Shown here one piece after another: positions 53,900 through 64,000 of a stretch of DNA of 64,000 bases. Source of the DNA: Timema cristinae (taxonomy: Eukaryota > Arthropoda > Insecta > Phasmatodea > Timematidae); contig JBCFYV010000935.1 of NCBI GenBank assembly GCA_039000515.1, positions 58,414,346 to 58,478,345 of the forward strand, read 5' to 3'. The first letter of the stretch is position 1. Each line of letters starts with the position of its first letter. The notes under the pieces are model-generated. The model ran no database searches and had not been told where the DNA came from. It saw only the letters and a list, made by a program, of their open reading frames with translations. Made by a program: the position numbers and the translations under genes.

Positions 53900-54108
53900 C
53901 CAAGCACAGTGTCTTACTACCCGTTTGGGTTTATGCGCTTATGTACTAACTACGCTAATGGTTTTTAGGGATTAGGAAGGTTATATTTAGATGGAGTGTA
54001 CCCACATTTGCGTGACTCGTTACAGCCGACTGAGACTCAAGCCTTGATCTCCCAATCTAGTACAACACGAGAGTAGCGCGTTAGACCATGCGGGCACCTA
54101 AGTGGGTC
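53900..54108 (-). mobile_element. SINE-A, minus, with an internal deletion
   Basis: TTCCAAGCACAGTGTCTTAC to CATGCGGGCACCTAAGTGGG. The body segment between GTGTACCCACATTTGCGTGA and CGTTACAGCCGACTGAGACT is shortened. Confidence 0.78.
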
Positions 54109-55904
54109 TCTAGAAGCTATTTGGAGTTTTGATGCAAGGTCATATTATTTCAGTTTCATATTCGAAAAAAATCAGAGAAGAGTGAAACAAATCTAGAGGA
54201 GGGAAAATTAGTTTGAGGAAGGAGATGCAAATTTATTCGAAACGGTGGTGGTGATATTTGTTTCCGGGGGAAGGGGGTGGGGGTGGAGAATGGCCAGTTC
54301 TCCCCCCAAGCCCCCCCCCCCCCCCCGGTTCTACCTATGCTGTTTCTGGGTACGACTCTTATAAAACTGACGAAGACGTAGCCATCTTTGCTCTTATAGC
54401 AATGTCGTGTTAATAAACAGTCCCAGTAACGAAGCCGAATAAGTGGGATGGTCAAAGATAAGGCTACTTTTTATCCGGTGTATATTGAAACGGCCGGAAG
54501 TAGTTACATAGAGATGCATGTTGTGAAACCCCGTGAGGGACACTACTGACCTCGTGCTTGATGGCCTTCACGCGGGCATGAGGGAAATAATCGTCCCGTC
54601 CCGGATGGCAAAAAGAGAGACACGCTGTCATAATGTTTGCAATAAGTTTTTATTTGAAAGATATAGCAGCAATGTTTGTCTTGATTATATTTTTCAAATA
54701 AGCATTTCTTATAAAGATAGGGGTATTTATTTACCACACTTGTAGTGAACTTTCAAACCACTCTCGCTTCAACCAGGGGGGGTCCCCGGAGCAATTTTTG
54801 GCAGAGGGGGAAGGATAGGAAATATCGAATACCCACAAGTTTAGGGAGAGAGAGGATCCTCATTTCTTTTTTCCTTTCAATTCAACCCTCAAAAGGGGCG
54901 TTTTAAGGTAATCCTGTACTCATGGAATTAAGATAGAATAATAAAACAAATTATTATTCATAATAACATCTTTAAAATATTTCTTAAGGCCCTTGGCCCT
55001 GTCGAAGTGCAAGTCTAAAACTTATTTTGTGGGATGTTGGGTGGGAGGGTGAAAGGCGTGGCGTGGCTTCACAACCGACCAAAGTATCCTTCCGCGCCAA
55101 CAAGAACAGATGGATTACGTAAAACGTATATGGCGCCAGCTATCGGACAGGTCTTGAGGAAAAACCAAAAGTTTGTAAATATCAGTTTTCTCTAGAACGA
55201 GTGAAATTTCTATGTTAATATTTTCAACACCTCTTCTAAAATAATGTATCGATGTTTATTAGTTGTTACATTTTCTTATGTTTTGTTATGCATCCGGCAG
55301 TTTTCTATTGAAAAATGTCAAAATTATCTATATTTGATCACTGTTAAAATTATAGAGGAGGTGTGTATATAAAAAGTATAACTTAATAAACATGCTTGTA
55401 TTCTTGAACAAACCGTTTCTGAAAAGAAAATTGCAAGACAATAAAAAATCTTGAAGATAACAGTTTGTCCCATGGCTCTACATTTCCAAGCCAAATGAAA
55501 AGGGCCAATCACTACAAGTTGTTATTTACTTGACCATTCTGTGTTTGCTAGATTTGACCAACCGCTCAATTACTTGATGTGGGTATAAACTTATATAATT
55601 GTGGCTATGCAGAATAGTCAATCCAACAAGTCTTCTTTCCACCATAATTTTACTCAGCCATGTCTTGATTAGACTCAACGATGACACTACCAATGACCCT
55701 TAATTAACAATTATTGCAATACCTCAATGAATTTTACCTCTACATTATAAATTCTTGTCCGTTTTACTGTTTTTTTCATACCGAATTTTTCGTCCATCGC
55801 CTGACCTTCATGGATCCGCACCTGGCTTCAAATGTGTTAATTTAATCAAGATGAGAGTTTCGATGGGAATCAAACAAGACCGTAACTAGAAGTTTATTTT
55901 GTGT
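54109..55904. other. No gene seen; poly-C run
   Basis: About 1.8 kb. A C run lies at 54310-54327 beside G-rich sequence. Open frames of 60-99 codons overlap this low-complexity sequence or look random. No repeat family recognised. Confidence 0.4.
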
Positions 55905-56960
55905 CGAGGTCTACTGTTCACAAAACTACTATTAGACTGTAGTGACGATAAGAATATGGAGGGAGTGAGGTCTACTATATACATAACTACTAGTAAAACT
56001 GTAGTAACGATAATAACATGGAGGAAGCGAGTTCTACTGTATTCAGAACTACTAGTAAAACTGTAGTAACGATAATAACATGGAGGGAGCGAGGTCTACT
56101 GTTCACAGAACTACTAGTAAAACTGTAGTAACGATAATAACATGGAGGGAGAGAGGTCTACTGTTCACAGAACTACTAGTAAAACTGTAGTAACGATAAT
56201 AACATGGAGGGAGAGGTCTACTGTTCACAGAACTACTAGTAAAACTGTAGTAACGATCATAACATGGAGGGAGAGAGGTCTACTGTTCACAGAACTACTA
56301 GTAAAACTGTAGTAACGATAATAACATGGAGGGAGAGAGGTCTACTGTTCACAGAACTACTAGTAAGACTGTAGTAACGATAATAATATAGAGGGAGAGG
56401 TCTACTGTTCACAGAACTACTAGTAAAACTGTAGTAACGATAATAACATGGAGGAAGCGAGTTCTACTGTATACAGAACTACTAGTAAAACTGTAGTAAC
56501 GATAATAACATGGAGGGAGCGAGGTCTACTGTTCACAGAACTACTAGTAAAACTGTAGTAACGATAATAACATGGAGGGAGAGGTCTACTGTTCACAGAA
56601 CTACTAGTAAAACTGTAGTAACGATAATAACATGGAGGGAGAGAGGTCTACTGTTCACAGAACTACTAGTAAAACTGTAGTAACGATAATAACATGGAGG
56701 GAGAGAGGTCTACTGTTCACAGAACTACTAGTAAAACTGTAGTAACGATAATAACATGGAGGGAGAGGTCTACTGTTCACAGAACTACTAGTAAAACTGT
56801 AGTAACGATAATAACATGGAGGGAGAGAGGTCTACTGTTCACAGAACTACTAGTAAAACTGTAGTAACGATAATAACATGGAGGGAGAGAGGTCTACTGT
56901 TCACAGAACTACTAGTAAAACTGTAGTAACGATAATAACATGGAGGGAGAGAGGTCTACT
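55905..56960. repeat. About 61-bp minisatellite, about 17 units
   Basis: The unit is GAGGTCTACTGTTCACAGAA CTACTAGTAAAACTGTAGTA ACGATAATAACATGGAGG plus GA/GC variants, so lengths alternate around 60-62 bp. Leftmost units are most diverged (ACTATATAC, GTATTC), the centre and right almost identical. Each unit holds CTACTAGTA-like palindromes. The array ends sharply at 56961. An open frame starting in its last unit (56878) is an edge effect. Confidence 0.95.
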
Positions 56961-57344
56961 TAGGCGAGTTCGACGCAAGAATCCTCGCGTCTCGATATTG
57001 TCTGAATATGAAGCGTGCGGTTCGGACACTCAAGTGCGTGTTTTGGGCTTAACCATACTTACCCCCCCCCCCTGCAGAACCCCCTTACCAATCGGAAGGA
57101 CAAGAGAGATAGAGCGAGTTCCAAGAATAATAAACCTTGGTTATTTTATAGTCTCTGCTGGAGCCAGTTTTGACCACATCAAACTAACCACTTCCTGGCA
57201 GTGAGTATGTTGGCTTCATCAGTAGACATACTTCAGGGATGACCCCTTCTCCCCTCACTTACACATTTTGGTGTGTGCATACATTCGAGGGAAATGCAAG
57301 TCGTATGAAGAAAACATTGATCTTCCCTCCCTTTCTCTCTCTCG

Positions 57345-57413
57345 GTTGCCAAATCTAGTAGCTTTCAGTTTATGTCGGAAGGGGGTGAGGAGGAGCTACT
57401 GGCAACATCGACC
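57345..57413. repeat. Short dispersed repeat, partner of 23955
   Basis: GGTTGCCAAATCTAGTAGCT pairs with AGCTACTGGCAACATC across TTTATGTCGGAAGGGGGT, making a hairpin. It is about 25 bp upstream of the possible Helitron end. Confidence 0.5.
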
Positions 57414-57439
57414 AACCAGCGTTGCGAAATATTTATACT

Positions 57440-57650
57440 TCTATACTAATATTATAAAGAGGAAGGATTTGATTTTTTTTTTTTGTTTGTAATGGATAAA
57501 CTCAAAAACTACTGGACCGATTTTAAAAATTCTTTCACCAATATAAAGCTACATTATCAGCGAGTAACATAGGCTATATTTTATTTTGAAAATTTAATTT
57601 ATTCCTCATAAAAATGTCGATAGTATAATATATAGTCGTTAGAAAAAAAA
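57440..57650 (+). mobile_element. Possible Helitron 5' end
   Basis: TCTATACTAATATTATAAAG AGGAAGGATTTG, then AACTACTGGACCGATTTTAA AAATTCTTTC and GAGTAACATAGGCTATATTT, resembles the start of non-autonomous Helitrons widespread in insects, which begin with TC. No 3' hairpin/CTRR end could be fixed, so the class is tentative. Confidence 0.5.
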
Positions 57651-58046
57651 AGTTGTTGAAGGGAAATTGGGTTGGTGAAGGGGGCGGGGGGTAGGGGTGA
57701 GGAAAGAGGAATGAGATGAAAATAGGAGGGAGGATAAATAGAGGGAAGGGGCTATATAGTGATGGTAGGAGTGTATTTTAAAAAAATAAGTAAAAAAGTT
57801 TTGTTTTTATATTGACATGATGGATGATTTGAAGCTTTGTTTTACAGGATTCTTTACAATATTTTTTTAATGGGGAAGGGGGCTAGTGTCTTATAATTAG
57901 GGGAAGATTGACCAAACATAAACAAGAGAAAGATCACACGCTCTTTCCAAATAGTAGCCATGCGATTCCCTCAGATATATTCAGTTATAAAAACACACCG
58001 GATTGCTATTAGAGCAAAGGTTGATGTTTGTAACTAAGATGATACC
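57651..58046. other. No gene seen
   Basis: About 400 bp: a purine-rich stretch (57660-57760), then AT-rich sequence. Confidence 0.4.
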
Positions 58047-58256
58047 TGCTTCGGTGGCCACTTGGTCTAGGTAGTCGGTCTCTCAATAGACTAAACTGTC
58101 GATGACAGAGAGATCGGTGCTCCTAAATGGTTTTCCAATCTCCCTCCACTCAAATGTGGGTACACCTAATCTAAATTCAATCTTCCTTCATTCATAGCTC
58201 ATTAGCATAATTAGTACATATGCATATAGTCTTAACAAGTAGCAAGACTTGGTGAT
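58047..58256 (+). mobile_element. SINE-A, plus, B box lost by internal deletion
   Basis: ACCTGCTTCGGTGGCCACTT to AGCAAGACTTGGTGATTA. The sequence jumps from AGAGAGATCGGTG to CTCCTAAATGGTTTTCC, removing the B box and the start of the body. Confidence 0.82.
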
Positions 58257-58284
58257 TAAAAGAAATCACGACGAGTTATTTTTT

Positions 58285-58532
58285 ACCCCTCATTACGTTT
58301 TAGTACCCGTTCTTGTTACTACGCAAACATTCGCGAAAAGAACAGGAATGTAGAAGGTAGCATATATGAGGGAATGTACCTACATTCACGTGAAGGAAGA
58401 ATGGGAAAACATTCGGGAAAAAACCCACCCTCAATACACCCAACCGGGATTCGAACCCTGATCTCCCCGTAACCAGGAATTCAGTATAACACGAAAGTGA
58501 CGCGTTAGACCATGCGATCACCAAAGCGATTT
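58285..58532 (-). mobile_element. SINE-A, minus, older subfamily
   Basis: CCCTCATTACGTTTTAGTAC to CATGCGATCACCAAAGCGAT. B box side GGGATTCGAACCCTGATC. Confidence 0.8.
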
Positions 58533-58555
58533 AAGGACAGTATGTTTGCAGTATT

Positions 58556-58706
58556 TATACCAAAACGGTTTTTTTTTTTCCAAAATAAATAAAATATTTC
58601 TCCATCAAAAACAGAGTTTAATAGTCTTCACATGATGACCTTAACAATTGTTGAACATTTGTCATGCGCAGGGCGGCATTATAGGAGAAACTTTTTAAAT
58701 AAAAAG
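58556..58706. mobile_element. TTAA-type foldback element fragment, copy 4
   Basis: ATACCAAAACGGTTTTTTTT, AATATTTCTCCATCAAAAAC AGAGTTTAAT and CAATTGTTGAACATTTGTCA match the left half of copies 1 to 3. The right half is missing, and a SINE-B starts at its break (58707). Confidence 0.65.
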
Positions 58707-58971
58707 GGTGACCTGGCGGTCTAGGGGTAAGGTGTCAGACTCCTGTGCTGGGGTCCGGGGTTCAATCCTAGGTCCCGGCACAAATTTATCTGATTATCAA
58801 ACCTTTCCTTCACCTCTGACAAGACATCTTGTGAATGTGGGGAATGCCAGGCCTCCACCGTGGTTCGGATTCCACGTTAAACTGTAGGTCCTCCATTTCA
58901 TCTCACAATCACCCTATCATTACACATTAGCGTAAGTGCGTATAACACGAACGGGTAGTAAGACGCGGTGC

Positions 58972-59026
<55 letters not shown>
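58707..59026 (+). mobile_element. SINE-B, plus, full length, short form, long (AAT)n tail
   Basis: GGTGACCTGGCGGTCTAGGG to ACACGAACGGGTAGTAAGAC GCGG, then about 55 bp of (TAA)n. It has CAAGACATCTTGTGAATGTG in place of the longer form. Confidence 0.92.
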
Positions 59027-59028
<2 letters not shown>

Positions 59029-59852
59029 GACAGTTTATTTCCAACTCTCAAATGGTTTGTTTTTAATCTTTTTATGTCGCGGGATAAAATAACTACTCTT
59101 AGGCGAGACTAGCCTAGACTAAGCTGCTCCTAGTGTAATAAACTAGAAATAACATCTTGTATGATATATGAATACGTGATTATTGTGAGCCAGACAGCAC
59201 CTCAATAAAAAAAGAAGGAAAAATTCTTTATTAAAAACACGCAGAGGAGGTTTTGTTTTAATAACAGAAATAAAAAGACATGTCGAGTTGTTTCGTGATG
59301 CTGCTAAATAATTCAACTTCTCTCTTTGTTGAACGCGCGACCCTGTCTTTGGTTTTATGGTCGTCAATTCGCCACACCCTTGAAGGCTAGGAGCCAGTTT
59401 TTTTTGTTGTTGTTGTTGTTGTTGTTAAGTTGGCTTTGATTCAGTATGTCTCAAGTCACTCTGCTTGCTTATTCCACTGTGTATAATTAAGCAACCTAAT
59501 GAAATTCAACAACCTCTTTGGTTTGTATAGTTAGGTAACCTTTTATTTGAATTTCATAAAATGAAATAGCTGTGTATCAGTTTGTTTGGATCACGTCCTA
59601 AGCATGTACTGACTTTTATGTTTTTTTTTTGTGTTTTTTTATTAATGAAATTATATTTCATCTGTTGTAATTCTCTTCATTGTAGGCATTGCCCAATGCG
59701 GAAAAGAAAATGACGGGGTCGAAGATTGCGTGCCCCGATTTTGACCTTGAAGGCCAGGGATTTTATCTAAGCTAAGGTGACCCATACGTCCCTGATTTAC
59801 GTAAATATTAATGTCCCGGAGTGATTTTGTATCAGATTTTTTTTTTTTTTTT
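59027..59852. other. No gene seen; (GTT)n near 59405
   Basis: About 825 bp of AT-rich sequence. TTGTTGTTG repeats at 59405-59426. Confidence 0.4.
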
Positions 59853-60090
59853 GCGCAGCGTCTTACTATCCGTTCGGGTTGTACACTTAAGTACTAATTT
59901 ACGCTAATGGTTTTAGCGATTAGGAAGGTTATATCTAACGGAAATGTATCCACATTTGCGTGGAGGTAAAATGAAAACCCCTTTTGGGAAAACCACCCGA
60001 CCCGCATTCAAACCTAGATCTCCCCGTCATCGGCAGTCTAGTCTACTGCGAGGATAGTGCCATAGACCATGCAGCCATCGAAGTGGGTGT
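59853..60090 (-). mobile_element. SINE-A, minus, older subfamily
   Basis: GCGCAGCGTCTTACTATCCG to CATGCAGCCATCGAAGTGGG. The body between ACCACCCGA and CCCGCATTCAAACC is slightly shortened. Confidence 0.83.
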
Positions 60091-60265
60091 TTTTACTTTC
60101 TCGCGTGATCCCTTGAAGAGAGTAAATAGGCCTATTGTGATTGTAAAAAAAAAAAAAAATCAAATGTGAGGTTTCGTTGGATATCGTAGTTTCATGACCC
60201 AATGAGTTCGAAAAAGTTGTTTCCACAATTCCATCCTTCTGTAATAGTGAAACCATCACGCAAGC

Positions 60266-60491
60266 TACAGTAGCCCCATGGCTTATTTGGTGGTGACTGA
60301 CAGCTGGCAGCTTTGAAAAGTTACCAGACCAAATTATGTATCCCTACGCCGAACCATATGATTTGTAAAAACATGTGTTTAGCAGCTGTCATTTCTGACA
60401 GTCGAAATTTAGGTATATACCTAAATGTTGACTGTCAGAAGTCAGCTGTTGAGCTGTCAGTCAGCACCAAAGAAGCCATGGGGCTACTATA
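60266..60491. mobile_element. TA-flanked foldback MITE, copy 5
   Basis: TA-CAGTAGCCCCATGGCTTA at the left and GCCATGGGGCTACTA-TA at the right. Centre TTTAGGTATATACCTAAATG. Same orientation as copy 4. Confidence 0.9.
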
Positions 60492-60587
60492 GGCTTCCTA
60501 CCTTACAGGGTAAACACTACATTTATTTGAGGTATTTAACGTGCAATTTCTGAACCACTGATTATATCACCACACGAGAATTTCTAG

Positions 60588-60828
60588 GAGAGAGAGTGAA
60601 AGAACCTACCAATTTTTTCCGGTAAATGTATTTTCACATACCTTCCAGGGTTCTTCTTTCTACATACCACAAATGACATGGGACCGGTGGTTTTACCTGG
60701 CCTCCAAAGGAAGCTGTGCTTCGTATTTTTTATCGCTTAGGAAAAATCCATTGATCCCGGCTGTGTTTGAACCCACGAACATCCAGCCCTGAGGCGAGTG
60801 ATCACTTTACCCCAAACCAAGGCCACCC
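60588..60828 (-). mobile_element. SINE-D, minus
   Basis: GAGAGTGAAAGAACCTACCA, CAAATGACATGGGACCGGTG, AAGCTGTGCTTCGTA, TGTTTGAACCCACGAACATC and CCTGAGGCGAGTGATCACTT. It is adjacent to a SINE-A head (60832), head to head. Confidence 0.7.
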
Positions 60829-60831
60829 ACC

Positions 60832-61066
60832 CGCTTTGATGGCCGCATGGTTTAACGCGCTACTCTCGTATTAGATTAGACTGCCGAAGATAGGGAGATC
60901 GAGGTTCGATCCCGGTCGGGTGCACTTTGTTTTTCCTAAATAGTTTTCCATTCTTCCTACACACACATGGGGGTGCACTTCCTATAAATTAAACCTTCTT
61001 TATCCCTAACACGTTTGTGTAATTAGTGCATAGACGTATAAGCCGAACGGGTAGTAATCCGTGGTA
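60832..61066 (+). mobile_element. SINE-A, plus, older subfamily
   Basis: CCCGCTTTGATGGCCGCATG to GCCGAACGGGTAGTAATCCG. B box AGGTTCGATCCCGGTCGG is close to consensus. Confidence 0.87.
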
Positions 61067-61572
61067 TTAAAATAACAGTGAGGTTGACTATCGGGTTAAT
61101 GAAGAGTACATAGGTCGAACCTGCGGAAGCCGAATGTTTGCGTGCTAGACATATTATTCGGCGAACATATTTATGTCTGTCTGTCTATCTGGTTGTATTT
61201 CTCCCCGGGAAACGATTTAAGTGGTAATTAGTGACTAGTTTCCAAACTCTCCAGATATACTCATAGTCTAATTTTAGGATACAACCTGAAGATTGTGCTA
61301 CGTGTCCCAAATTTATCGTAGTTTCTCAAGACTATACTTCTGAGTAAAAAGTGAAATCATTTTTATTAGGGTCTATAGACAAGTTTTTTATAGTGGTAAA
61401 CAAATTAAACACTCTATATGGGATTGGCTCGTAATTTTACAGTAACAAAAAAAAAAGTGACATTATGTAACTGTGCGATGTTACCTAAATCTTGGAACGA
61501 GGCGTGTGTGGTCTTTTACTTATTGATACTTTCTAAACAACGTTACTAGCGACTTAATTAGTTGTTTTTTTA
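61067..61572. other. No gene seen
   Basis: About 500 bp of unique sequence. GTCTGTCTGTCTATCTGG is a small tetranucleotide run at 61174. Confidence 0.4.
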
Positions 61573-61802
61573 CATCACAACGTCTTACTACCTGTTCAGG
61601 TTATACGTGTATATGATAATTACTCTAATGGGGTAGAGACGAGGCAGGAAGCATTTTAGAGGCAATCTACTTGCATTTGCATGGAAGGAAGGTGGAAATC
61701 ATTTATGAAAAAAACACCCTCAATAGACCTGGCCGGGATTAGAACCCGAACTCCCCACCATCAGCAATCCAGTCTATTGCGAGAGAGACGCCCCAGGCCA
61801 GA
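61573..61802 (-). mobile_element. SINE-A, minus, older subfamily
   Basis: ACATCACAACGTCTTACTAC to GAGAGAGACGCCCCAGGCCA. It is cut at the head by sequence resembling a hAT terminus (CAGAGTTTTTCAACCGGTG at 61800). Confidence 0.78.
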
Positions 61803-61967
61803 GTTTTTCAACCGGTGTTCCGTAACGTATAGGGGAAGGTATGAAGGAAGCTAGAAATAATTGGAGGAATAAATAAAGTTAAAAAAAATCCATGGCCAAT
61901 ATATTTTTTTCATTAATAACACACAATTATTATCATTTAGACTACTGAACTTCAATAGTACCGTATA

Positions 61968-62157
61968 TAACACCACGTCTTAATATCCGTTCGGGTTATA
62001 CTTTTATTTACTAATTATGTTAATGGTTTTAGGGATTGAAGATTATGTTTAGAGGAAGTGTATCCGCATTTGTGTGAAAAACCCATTTGGGATAAACCAC
62101 CTTTAGTACAACCGACCGATATTCGAACCTATATCTTCCCGTAATCGAGAATCTATT
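61968..62157 (-). mobile_element. SINE-A, minus, head missing
   Basis: TATAACACCACGTCTTAATA to CGATATTCGAACCTATATCT. The head may be the piece at 62700-62753, displaced by about 540 bp that include a SINE-B. Confidence 0.75.
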
Positions 62158-62337
62158 AAATATATTTTGATTTTGGTTGGAAAAAGAACATTTTTTTTTA
62201 CAACCAACATTGATAATATTTGACTTTATTATTAGTGTTATTTTATAGGTGTTAATAATATCAGAAGTGACAGCTGCAGATCATATGTCTGTATGTATGA
62301 ATATATTAAAATTGTTTTAGTAACTTTAGTAACTAAC

Positions 62338-62361
62338 TTTTATTATTATTATTATTATTAT

Positions 62362-62393
<32 letters not shown>

Positions 62394-62662
62394 CCGCGTC
62401 TTACTACCCGTTCGGTTTATACGCACTTACGCTAATGTGTAATGGTAGGGTGGTTGTGAGATGAAATGGAGGACCTACAGTTTAACGTGGGATCCGAACC
62501 ACGGTGGAGGCCTGGCATTCCCCACATTCACAAGTTGTGATTAATATAAATCTTGTCAGAGGTGAAGGAAGGGTTTGGTAATCAGATAAACCTGTGCAGG
62601 GACCGAGGATTGAACCCAGGACCCCAGTATAGAAGTCCTTACCCCTAGACCGCCAGGTCACT
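62338..62662 (-). mobile_element. SINE-B, minus, full length, with (TAG)n variant tail
   Basis: (TTA)n grades into (GTA)n before CCGCGTCTTACTACCCGTTC. The head ends CCTAGACCGCCAGGTCAC. The tail microsatellite changed from TAA to TAG units, and one copy of the DNA before the B box was shortened. Confidence 0.9.
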
Positions 62663-62699
62663 GACTATTTATATTGTTCTTCCTACCAACATAATACTA

Positions 62700-62753
62700 T
62701 TGTTAGTCTAACACGAGGTAAGCGCGTTAAAGCCATGCGTCCACAGAAGCGTG
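62700..62753 (-). mobile_element. SINE-A head fragment, minus
   Basis: TAGTCTAACACGAGGTAAGC GCGTTAAAGCCATGCGTCCA CAGAAGCG is the tRNA-like head in reverse. Confidence 0.6.
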
Positions 62754-63252
62754 TGGACAAAATATTAATACTCATTTTTTTGGAACGATAAAATCTTTCT
62801 TTAAAAAAACGTTGGTGCGTCTGGACAATATTAGCACCTTGTTCAGTACGTAGTTAGTTGAAAAAAGGTCAGAATCCGCTGCCCTGGACCACGTGATCAT
62901 CTACGCGTGTCTAGAAATGTGACTAGATCTACTTTCACGTGTTCATTCATCGAGCCATGTGATAGCTGTCACTTTTGATGGATATCATCAGTAGTTATAA
63001 AATAGCACTAGTTATCAATGTCGACATCAATGTTGACTTATTCCCGGCGAAAAGGATATAATACAGTACTAGGACAGTGTAAAGTAAAAAATAGATCAAT
63101 CTAGTATAGAACCAGGGTCTCTCAGACAACCACAAGAACTACTTACTGTAAGACCCCGGCAGGGTTGTATAAGTTAGTTGGTTTGTTTGTTAACAGGACA
63201 AGGTTCTATTCCAAGCGGTGGCCTGATAATCTTACCTTCCCCATCCCTTTTC
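62754..63252. other. Dispersed repeat shared with 38120, otherwise nothing
   Basis: ATCTACTTTCACGTGTTCAT, then GCCATGTGATAGCTGTCACT TTTGATGGATATCAT (62925-62990), matches 38140-38210. No coding sequence. Confidence 0.5.
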
Positions 63253-63492
63253 AGCTTAATTTTTTCTTCTTCTCTGGTTTAATTTTTTTTCCCTTATGGT
63301 TTAATTACCCCCCTCCTTATGGTTTAATTTCCCCCCCCTAGGTTTAATTTTTTCCTCCCCTACGCTTTAATTACCCCCTCCCCTTTTGGTTTAATTTTTT
63401 TCCCCCTTTAGTTTAATTTTTCTCCCCCTACGGTTTAATCCCCCCCCTTTTACGGTTTAATTTCCCCGCCCCCTTTTCGATTTAATTTTTTT
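63253..63492. repeat. Pyrimidine-rich tandem repeat (GGTTTAATT + T/C run)
   Basis: GGTTTAATT or a variant (GCTTTAATT, AGTTTAATT) recurs about every 20-27 bp, about ten times, separated by runs of T and C that vary in length. One strand is therefore almost purely pyrimidine apart from the GGTTTAA core. Confidence 0.85.
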
Positions 63493-63854
63493 CACCGCTC
63501 ATCCCAGGTAAATGTCGACTGCATTTCCACACATCGCTTGCGCTTTTCTCACCATTTTACCCTCGACTCATCGCGTACTCGTGTTATCGCGGCCATGTGA
63601 GTGATAAGCGAGTGAAGATTTGAAAAACAACATGACTAGCGCTCGCGCCACCAGCGACGTCATCTGATTACAGTGCTATAGTGCTCGCCATGAGCCAGGG
63701 GAATATTTCCCCTTCTGTCAACTGTTTTAGTGTTACTATTATTATTACTATTTACTATTAGGGGGAGTGAGAATGACATTCTTTAAATGCGAAGCAAAGT
63801 CGAAGATAAGGTTTTTTGTTGTCACATGATAGTACTTTTAGTTACTAAAAGTTT
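63493..63854. other. No gene seen
   Basis: It holds a more GC-rich patch (63530-63680) with no open frame of note, then AT-rich sequence. Confidence 0.4.
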
Positions 63855-64000
63855 GGGCTAAGTTGGAACTGTAAATCACAAGGTCAGTGTTTTTTTTGCA
63901 ATTTTTTGGTCGAAAGAAATCAAATATTGTTCCAGTAGAAACGTAATAGTTCAATTTTCTTCACAGGTTGCCCTAAACATTTGTTGAATATCTTTCAAGG
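63855..64000. mobile_element. TTAA-type foldback element, copy 5, cut by the window end
   Basis: TTTTTTGCAATTTTTTGGTC GAAAGAAATCAAATATTG and TTGTTGAATATCTTTCAAGG match the left half of copies 1 to 3. The right half would lie beyond 64000. Confidence 0.7.

Noticed and set aside
63301..63480. Telomere-like repeat
   Set aside because: The core GGTTTAATT superficially recalls arthropod TTAGG, but unit length varies and TTAGG arrays are absent.

Overview
The window looks like AT-rich, gene-poor nuclear DNA of an invertebrate animal, most likely an arthropod. The signs are spliced exons with GT-AG introns, a MADF/BESS-type protein remnant (a family expanded in arthropods), a Pol III tRNA gene with a T-run terminator, and dense short interspersed and inverted-repeat elements. 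There are no operons, ribosome sites or bacterial-style genes. The species cannot be named from the sequence. Nearly all short open frames are chance products of repeats.

The only intact protein gene I can build is a glucose-6-phosphatase on the plus strand: six coding exons from 4038 to 12457, every junction GT-AG, phases adding up to 394 codons plus stop, all catalytic residues present. Its introns hold SINE pieces, a foldback element at 5273-5762 and three further inverted-repeat elements. The only intact RNA gene I found is tRNA-Thr(CGT) at 26957-27028.

The left end (1-2460) is a decayed PIF/Harbinger DNA transposon: a two-exon transposase on the minus strand whose intron holds an oppositely oriented, broken MADF/BESS gene. 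A decayed hAT element (2573-3417) follows.

Downstream of 13 kb the window is mostly mobile-element debris. I define four tRNA-derived SINE families. SINE-A (about 250 bp) and SINE-B (about 300 bp) have different heads but the same 3' tail, holding GCGTATAACCCGAACGGG and ending in (TAA)n. SINE-C and SINE-D have other heads. There are also a TA-flanked foldback family (five copies), a TTAA-associated foldback family (five copies), several hAT-type elements, one possible Helitron end, and four decayed LINE reverse-transcriptase tails. Several elements are nested, which gives relative ages.

Tandem arrays stand out: a 32-bp minisatellite of about 56 units with higher-order structure (40658-42455), a roughly 61-bp array (55905-56960), an 82-bp array carrying regularly spaced TGACGTCA sites (46595-46935), a 47-bp array (51826-52095) and a pyrimidine-rich array (63253-63492). 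I found no CRISPR array, no phage-like or defence locus, and no plainly new enzyme system. The most interesting leads are the shared SINE tail, the SINE palindrome near 28 kb, the TGACGTCA array and the higher-order minisatellite.
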